This document shows, piece after piece, positions 59,558 through 64,000 of a stretch of 64,000 nt of DNA. The number at the start of each line of letters is the position of its first letter. Positions within the stretch are counted from its first letter, which is position 1. Source of the stretch: Bradyrhizobium monzae (GTDB lineage: Bacteria > Pseudomonadota > Alphaproteobacteria > Rhizobiales > Xanthobacteraceae). A program made the position numbers and the translations under genes. Under the pieces are notes generated by a model. That model was not told where the DNA came from, made no database searches, and saw nothing but the letters and a program-made list of their open reading frames with translations. The stretch lies in the NCBI RefSeq assembly GCF_021458635.1, contig NZ_JAIRDQ010000011.1:205496-269495 (forward strand). The letters run 5' to 3'.

Positions 59558-60412
59558 CTACTGAGCCTCGGCGATCTTCGGTCCGGATGACGGCATCTGC
59601 GCGTTCGTTGCCGAGGGCCGGTTCGACGGCAATGCCGGATCCGGCGAACGGGAAGCCGCGTCGGGCGACGCTCCCTGGGATGGACGGCGGGCAGCGGCTG
59701 CCGGAAGCACGATTACCTTCGCCCCGACTTTCACCCGCTCGTAAAGGTCCGTGACGTCCTCGTTGGTCAGCCGGATACAGCCGGACGAAACCCGCTTCCC
59801 GATCGTATCGGGCTTGTTGGTGCCGTGGATTCGATAGTCGGTCTCGCCGAGATACATCGCCCGGGCGCCGAGCGGGTTGGTGGGACCGCCCGCCATGAAC
59901 CGCGGCAGATAGGGCTGACGCACGAGCATGTCTGCAGGCGGACGCCAATCCGGCCATTCTGTCTTGCGGGCCACCGTCTGCTCACCGGACCATGTGAAGC
60001 CTTCGCGGCCGACACCGATGCCATAGCGCATCGCCTGCGCGTCGTTCAGAACGAGATAAAGGAACGTGCTCTTGGTATCGATGATCACGGTGCCCGGCGC
60101 CTGATGGCTGGCGTAGTCAACCACCTGCCGGACAAATGCTCCGGGACCGTCAGCGGCTTTTGGTGGTTCGACCAGCGGGGCCGGAATCGGAGCCGGAGCT
60201 GGAGCCGATGCATGAACTGGCGTTGCCACGTAAACCGGAGATGACGAGGCCTGGGCCTCGTGCACGGACAGCTTCCGCATCGGCTGAACGGCCGCCGGAC
60301 GAGACAGCAAACCGTATCCCAGTGCGGCGACGGCCACGACGCCAATCGCAACTCTCGCGACCATCGGTAGTGCGAACGTCGTCGCCTTTCCACGTTTGGC
60401 TCGCTTACCCAT
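59558..60412 (-). CDS. L,D-transpeptidase (YkuD family)
   Basis: A 284-aa periplasmic enzyme cross-linking peptidoglycan or attaching outer-membrane proteins to it. ATG 60410-60412 (MGKRAKRGKATTFALPMVARVAIGVVAVAALGYG) gives a membrane anchor. Pro/Ala-rich spacer (SAPAPAPIPAPLVEPP) follows. The YkuD domain has YLVLNDAQAMRYGIGVGREGFTWSG, PLGARAMYLGETDYRIHGTNKPDTIGKRVSSGCIRLTNEDV, with catalytic Cys in SSGCIRL and His in YRIHGTN. The C-terminal 40 residues are low-complexity. A monocistronic gene. Confidence 0.94.
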   Translation of the reverse strand: MGKRAKRGKATTFALPMVARVAIGVVAVAALGYGLLSRPAAVQPMRKLSVHEAQASSSPVYVATPVHASAPAPAPIPAPLVEPPKAADGPGAFVRQVVDYASHQAPGTVIIDTKSTFLYLVLNDAQAMRYGIGVGREGFTWSGEQTVARKTEWPDWRPPADMLVRQPYLPRFMAGGPTNPLGARAMYLGETDYRIHGTNKPDTIGKRVSSGCIRLTNEDVTDLYERVKVGAKVIVLPAAAARRPSQGASPDAASRSPDPALPSNRPSATNAQMPSSGPKIAEAQ

Positions 60413-60521
60413 GTCTTTCTCCGGATCACTCTGCTCGGAACAGGTACCCAGCAAATTTTAAGAAACCTCGAAGCGATTTCCGCTCCGACCGGAACCGTTA
60501 AACGTCGTTAACGCGAGCCAA

Positions 60522-60767
60522 TCAGCAACCCCGGCAGATGCCGCTGATCTTCCGATCCACATTGGCATCCTCCTGATCGAGGAAATCCAGCGATCCCATG
60601 GCCGTTGCAGGAATGCCGGCCGCATGCGGCTGACGATGGCCGATCGGTGCCGTCCAGGGTTTCGTAGTGGTTTCCTTTCCAGCGGCCGACGGATGGAAGG
60701 ATTGCGCCGAGACGGCGCCGATCGTCGAAACGAGTGCGAGCGCAACCAACAGCTTCGAGGTGATCAT
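60522..60767 (-). CDS. Small exported protein
   Basis: An 81-aa protein of unknown function. ATG 60765-60767 (MITSKLLVALALVSTIGAVSAQ) follows GGAGG; the longer start 12 nt earlier is less well placed. Signal peptide cleaves after VSAQ. Mature part SFHPSAAGKETTTKPWTAPIGHRQPHAAGIPATAMGSLDFLDQEDANVDRKISGICRGC has a C-terminal CxxC. A periplasmic protein of this length is common in the group, from recollection. Same strand as the L,D-transpeptidase; separate transcripts probable. Confidence 0.72.
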   Translation of the reverse strand: MITSKLLVALALVSTIGAVSAQSFHPSAAGKETTTKPWTAPIGHRQPHAAGIPATAMGSLDFLDQEDANVDRKISGICRGC

Positions 60768-60897
60768 CAAGGCCTCCAAATGCCATTCCGCACGAGATGC
60801 GCGGTTCTGACATTCAGATTTGCATCGAAGACCGGTTATTCCGCTCGTAGCGCAGGCGTGATGCCGCGGTCGCGAAGCCCATTGCTTCGACGCCTGG

Positions 60898-61107
60898 TCA
60901 GACCGGCGCCTTGCAGCCGATCAGGCCGAACACGATCATGACGAGGCTGATGCCGCCGACGGCACCGGAGACCTCTCCGACCGTGCGCATCAGGGCGACG
61001 GGATTATTGGACCACAGCGTCGTGTCGCGCATCGACAGGAAGAACAGCACGGCCATCACCAGCAGCACCGTGCCCACTGCAATCAATCGCCAGTTTCGCT
61101 GTCGCAT
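60898..61107 (-). CDS. Small two-helix membrane protein
   Basis: A 69-aa protein. ATG 61105-61107 (MRQRNWRLIAVGTVLLVMAVLFFLSM); the longer frame reads like a shadow. Two membrane segments, LIAVGTVLLVMAVLFFL and GEVSGAVGGISLVMIVFGLIGC, joined by a short loop with RDTTLWSNNP. Inner membrane; function unknown. It is 177 nt from the divergent racemase gene. Confidence 0.72.
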   Translation of the reverse strand: MRQRNWRLIAVGTVLLVMAVLFFLSMRDTTLWSNNPVALMRTVGEVSGAVGGISLVMIVFGLIGCKAPV

Positions 61108-61283
61108 GCGCGATGCTCCCCGTATCGGCCAGGGATGGGCGAGGCACTGTCCACGGGGATAGTGTCGTTGAGGCCGGATCGGGTTCAATCCGCCGTCATC
61201 GAGCCGTTCGTTCCGTATCGCGATGGCGGCCTTCGGTGTCTTCGTCTACGATCGGAGCGAGCCAATTTTCGAAAGTCACCGCT

Positions 61284-61973
61284 ATGCAAACCATCGGCCT
61301 GATCGGCGGCATGAGCTGGGAGAGCACCGCGCTCTATTACAAGCTCATCAACGAGCGTGTCCGCGATCGCATGGGCAAGCTGCATTCGGCGCCGCTGCTG
61401 CTGTACTCCTACGACTTCCAGGAGATCAAGGAGATGCAATACGACGGCCGCTGGGCTGAGGCGGCGGCGAGCCTCGCGGACGTGGCCGAGCGGCTCGCGG
61501 GCGCAGGCGCCGGTGCGATCGTGCTGTGCACCAACACGATGCACAAGCTCGCGCCCGACATCATTTCGAAGCTGACCGTTCCCTTCATTCACATCGGCGA
61601 CGCAACCGCGCAGCGCATCCGGGTCAAGGGATATCGGCGGGTCGGGCTGCTCGGCACGAAGTTCACGATGGAGGAGGACTTCTACGTCGATCGTCTGCGC
61701 GCGCATGATCTCGATGTCCTGATTCCAGACGTCGCCGAGCGGGCCGACGTGAACCGCATCATCTACGACGAGTTGTGCCTTGGAGTCGTCGCCGCGCCCT
61801 CGCGCCGCCGCTATCAGGACGTGATGGCCGCGCTCGTCGCCCGCGGTGCCGAGTGCATCATCCTCGGTTGCACCGAGATCACGATGCTGGTGGGTGCCGC
61901 CGACACGTCGGTCGAGACGTTCGACACGACGGCGATCCATGCGGAGGCGGCGGCGGATTTCGCGATCGGGTGA
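61284..61973 (+). CDS. Aspartate/glutamate racemase family protein
   Basis: A 229-aa cofactor-independent racemase. The two catalytic cysteines are in AIVLCTNTMHKLAPDI (near 83) and CIILGCTEITMLVGAAD (near 196), the Asp/Glu racemase layout. ATG 61284-61286 (MQTIGLIGGMSWESTALYYKLINERV) is the natural start; the upstream frame is shadow. Broad-specificity aspartate or amino-acid racemases of this kind supply D-amino acids for cell wall or signalling. Monocistronic. Confidence 0.92.
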   Translation: MQTIGLIGGMSWESTALYYKLINERVRDRMGKLHSAPLLLYSYDFQEIKEMQYDGRWAEAAASLADVAERLAGAGAGAIVLCTNTMHKLAPDIISKLTVPFIHIGDATAQRIRVKGYRRVGLLGTKFTMEEDFYVDRLRAHDLDVLIPDVAERADVNRIIYDELCLGVVAAPSRRRYQDVMAALVARGAECIILGCTEITMLVGAADTSVETFDTTAIHAEAAADFAIG

Positions 61974-62227
61974 GGGCGATGTCGGCGGAGGCTAATCACT
62001 CGCCATCTGAAACCGAGAGTTCGGCCACGCCTGCTTTAGTCCTGTGGCCCATCGGCGAAGTGGCGGCACGCCTCGTTGAGGGCCGCTCAGCGAGGCATAG
62101 CGGACTCAATTTGCTCTCGTTGAGTTTTTTCGCATTTTGACCCACGACAGACATTGTAGGTCCCGTCTTGCTGTCTCAAACAACACGAACCAAACCTAGG
62201 CGCGCCGAACTCACAGCTACCAGCGTC

Positions 62228-62683
62228 TCAGGATTCCGCAGGCCGGCGCGCGACGAGGACAGTGTTGATGCATTGCAACACTATTTCGCGCTTTTGATTG
62301 CGGAGGTGAATTTGGTTGCGGACGATACCCCTGTCAGAATTCGACTTCGACTCGCGCTTCTCTAGAATGGCAACGTCAAGATCAAGCTCGTCTGCCGGGC
62401 GGACCGGGATCGGCAGCCTGAGTTCATCCCAGCCGAGGCCGGCAAGGATACGAAGCGAATAAGGCTGTGCTCTGGGCAGCAACGAAATAACTATCGCGAA
62501 TGTGTGAGCACCCGAGGCTGTTAGGCCCGCAAAAACTGAGCGTGCGGCAGCTTCCTCATCGATGTGGAAAGGCTGAGGGTCGTACTTTCTGGCAAATTCG
62601 ATGATTTCTTCCTTCGAGACGAGGTATGGGCCGGCCGTACGCAATTTGCCAACCTCAGCCTCTTCGAAATACAGGATGGCCAT
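62228..62683 (-). CDS. MaoC-like hot-dog dehydratase
   Basis: A 151-aa protein of the MaoC/R-specific enoyl-CoA hydratase family. ATG 62681-62683 follows GGAGG; a TTG just upstream is not needed. The active-site segment is FARKYDPQPFHIDEEAAARSVFAGLTASGAHTF near 32-64 (Asp and His of the MaoC motif), then VRPADELDLDVAILEKRESKSNSDRGIVRNQIHLRNQKREIVLQCINTVLVARR. It may act on a CoA thioester; the pathway is unclear as no neighbours match. Confidence 0.88.
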   Translation of the reverse strand: MAILYFEEAEVGKLRTAGPYLVSKEEIIEFARKYDPQPFHIDEEAAARSVFAGLTASGAHTFAIVISLLPRAQPYSLRILAGLGWDELRLPIPVRPADELDLDVAILEKRESKSNSDRGIVRNQIHLRNQKREIVLQCINTVLVARRPAES

Positions 62684-62797
62684 CAATGACCTCCAACCGA
62701 TATCTGGCTCAATATGAGGTAACCTTAGCCGTCTCGCCGCTCAATGTCAGCGGCGCGGCGACAGTAGTGCCACCAATGGTGCAGCAGTCAATGCCAT

Positions 62798-63637
62798 TCA
62801 AGCCGTGCCACGCGCGCCTGCCGTCTGTCGCGCCGCTTTCTCTTGTGCGAGAGCTGCTTCCAGCCGCGCGATGCTTTCCTGGAGGCGCTGGTTGTTTTCC
62901 AGGAGACGCTGGCTGGTCAGGACGAGGATATAATAGCCGAATTTCTGATCATTCTGAAAATAGATTTCAAGCAGCCTTTCATAAGTTATGGTCAGGACGT
63001 GGCCGTCTTCTTTGCACTCGACCGTTGCGGTTCGTCGGTTATTGGGCGTGAGAAAGCCAAGTTCTCCCATGAGATGCCCCGGCGGAAGCTCGACGCCGAT
63101 TTCTTTGGCGAGAAACTTCCCGGTGACGGTGAGGAACATTTCCGTAGCGGCATCACCCTTCCTGAAAAGTATGTCGCCTCGGCGATATCTACGTTCAGCC
63201 ATGAATGGTTTGAGCCATTCCATCGACCTGTCACCCTGCGTCGCGTTACGTGCCTTCTTAACAAGCCTGAGCAATTGACAGAGGCGAACGGCATTGACTG
63301 GCAACAGCAGCAGATAAAGCAGAAAGGTGGCGACGCTTCCGGAAAGCGCGCAAGAAATTGCGAAGAATGTACAGCCGACCATATTCGCGACCCGCAGCGG
63401 CACCATTCTTTGCATAAGCAAGGTAGCGACAAAGAAGATAGCGCCAACCAAGCCGAACATGTTGGCGAGCGTGATATTGGCCAACACAATTTCAAACAGC
63501 CGGTTAAACAGTGCGTCGTAGGTGATGTTGTTGGGATCAAGTCCCATTTGGACGAGAATCTTTGCGATCCTGAGATTGTCTGCCGCTGTATCAAGAATGC
63601 GGCCTAGAATTGTCGAAAGATCTGCATTGGAATTCAT
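62798..63637 (-). CDS. Membrane-anchored cyclic nucleotide-binding domain protein
   Basis: A 279-aa protein. ATG 63635-63637 (MNSNADLSTILGRIL) is likely, as the upstream 51 codons lack character. Three membrane helices (FEIVLANITLANMFGLVGAIFFVATLLM, RVANMVGCTFFAISCALSG, VATFLLYLLLLPVNAVRLCQLL) precede a cytosolic CNB domain: RRYRRGDILFRKGDAATEMFLTVTGKFLAKEIGVELPPGHLMGELGFLTPNNRRTATVECKEDGHVLTI. GEL and RRTA are the phosphate-binding cassette of cAMP/cGMP sensors. A coiled-coil end follows. The layout resembles Popeye-like proteins. Function unknown. Confidence 0.87.
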   Translation of the reverse strand: MNSNADLSTILGRILDTAADNLRIAKILVQMGLDPNNITYDALFNRLFEIVLANITLANMFGLVGAIFFVATLLMQRMVPLRVANMVGCTFFAISCALSGSVATFLLYLLLLPVNAVRLCQLLRLVKKARNATQGDRSMEWLKPFMAERRYRRGDILFRKGDAATEMFLTVTGKFLAKEIGVELPPGHLMGELGFLTPNNRRTATVECKEDGHVLTITYERLLEIYFQNDQKFGYYILVLTSQRLLENNQRLQESIARLEAALAQEKAARQTAGARGTA

Positions 63638-63779
63638 CGGATCACCCCTACGCAAACAGTCGGTTATGTCGGAACTCGCGGATACCTGACAGTCGAAGTC
63701 GGACAAGCACGAGCGGTATTGATCCACGTTCAATATTACCCGGCGCGGTTGTTTTCGGCGATCACAGGCGCGTGGCCAG

Positions 63780-63934
63780 TATCGTGTCAACGCTCAGACC
63801 GGGCATGGCTCCGGCTGTCTTCGACCCGCGATGCATAAGTCCGCTGCTGATGCTGTGGACGGCTCCTCCACCGGCGCGAGATCGCCAAGGAGTGGGCGCC
63901 GTTTTGAGGCTCCCACGATTCGGAGGAGCAGCCT
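63780..63934 (+). mobile_element. Possible left end of the IS110-family element
   Basis: The region upstream of the IS110 transposase start has no gene. IS110 elements encode their bridge RNA in such flanking sequence in several groups, so this stretch may contain one. The exact left boundary of the element is not visible because IS110 elements lack terminal inverted repeats and the right end is outside the window. Confidence 0.45.
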
Positions 63935-64000
63935 ATGCAGTCAATTTCGACGATCGGTCTTGATATTGCGAAGTCGGTCTTCCAAGTGCACGGCGTTGAC
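63935..64000 (+). CDS. IS110-family transposase, 3'-truncated by window edge
   Basis: Only the first 22 codons are present. ATG 63935-63937 follows GGAGGAGC. The visible start MQSISTIGLDIAKSVFQVHG is the N-terminal DEDD RuvC-like signature of IS110 transposases, where GLDIAK supplies the first catalytic Asp. The remainder of this large serine-containing recombinase lies beyond the window. It marks a mobile element at the right edge. Confidence 0.9.
   Translation, partial: MQSISTIGLDIAKSVFQVHGVD

Overview
The window is a high-GC chromosomal segment from an alphaproteobacterium, most likely Bradyrhizobium or a close relative. This is an inference from three things: gene content (Tat-tagged orphan ABC substrate-binding proteins, an OprB-type porin, short map/radC-type genes and many small secreted proteins), extreme codon bias with long antisense shadow ORFs, and at least four families of intergenic palindromic repeats that I recognise as common in Bradyrhizobium genomes. 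I found no rRNA, tRNA or CRISPR array.

Layout. 1-2550: a minus-strand aromatic-acid pair, a truncated aryl-CoA ligase and an FAD hydroxylase, behind a promoter that carries a palindromic operator. 2700-5116: small secreted Cys-rich proteins and an NADP-dependent reductase. 5327-7555: a DctA-type symporter and a family-3 binding protein. 7736-14285: housekeeping and singleton genes (ATP-grasp, ferredoxin-NADP reductase, patatin, GltS-like FMN protein, PilZ, CorC-type DUF21-CBS protein). 14410-17058: a two-barrel porin and a small secreted protein. 17198-22490: a creatininase-family amidohydrolase, divergent from an NMT1-type ABC importer, a D-2-hydroxyacid dehydrogenase and a tandem protease-inhibitor-like protein; the last four genes are translationally chained. 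22645-24364: a DGPF/YCII protein with an ECF42-type sigma factor. 24361-25842: an unusual lysozyme-like/PG-binding protein with a hydrophobic tail.

27012-30236 is rich in small regulated cassettes: tautomerase/TetR/VOC, then SRPBCC/ArsR/alpha-beta hydrolase, each with clear palindromic operators. 30264-33629 is radC and map, separated by an antibiotic-biosynthesis-monooxygenase/ECF-sigma pair whose upstream Tat signal looks frameshifted. 33803-37145 holds MscS and a K+/H+ antiporter. 37252-39425 is the molybdate importer modABC, with a short ModC. 40276-46086 holds MepA, a PAS-GGDEF-EAL protein with a degenerate GGDEF motif, and a chemoreceptor. 46290-52310 has an acyl-CoA-dehydrogenase-like flavoprotein, an orphan ABC binding protein, GNAT, amidase, a secreted hypothetical and PlsY. 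52498-57103 is a cluster of three serine hydrolases plus a periplasmic TPR protein. 57185-63637 mixes small genes (GDCCVxC zinc ribbon, SRPBCC, a second orphan binding protein, L,D-transpeptidase, Asp/Glu racemase, MaoC, membrane-anchored cNMP sensor). The window ends inside the start of an IS110-family transposase.

No single large unknown defence or biosynthetic system is visible. The most unusual items are the two-barrel porin fusion, the lysozyme-PGB-hydrophobic-tail protein, the Tat-signal/ABM frameshift, the tandem Inh-domain protein, the 13-bp-armed hairpin at 41329-41374, the well-defined operators at 27506-27581 and 28636-28655, and the IS110 left end with its possible bridge-RNA region.
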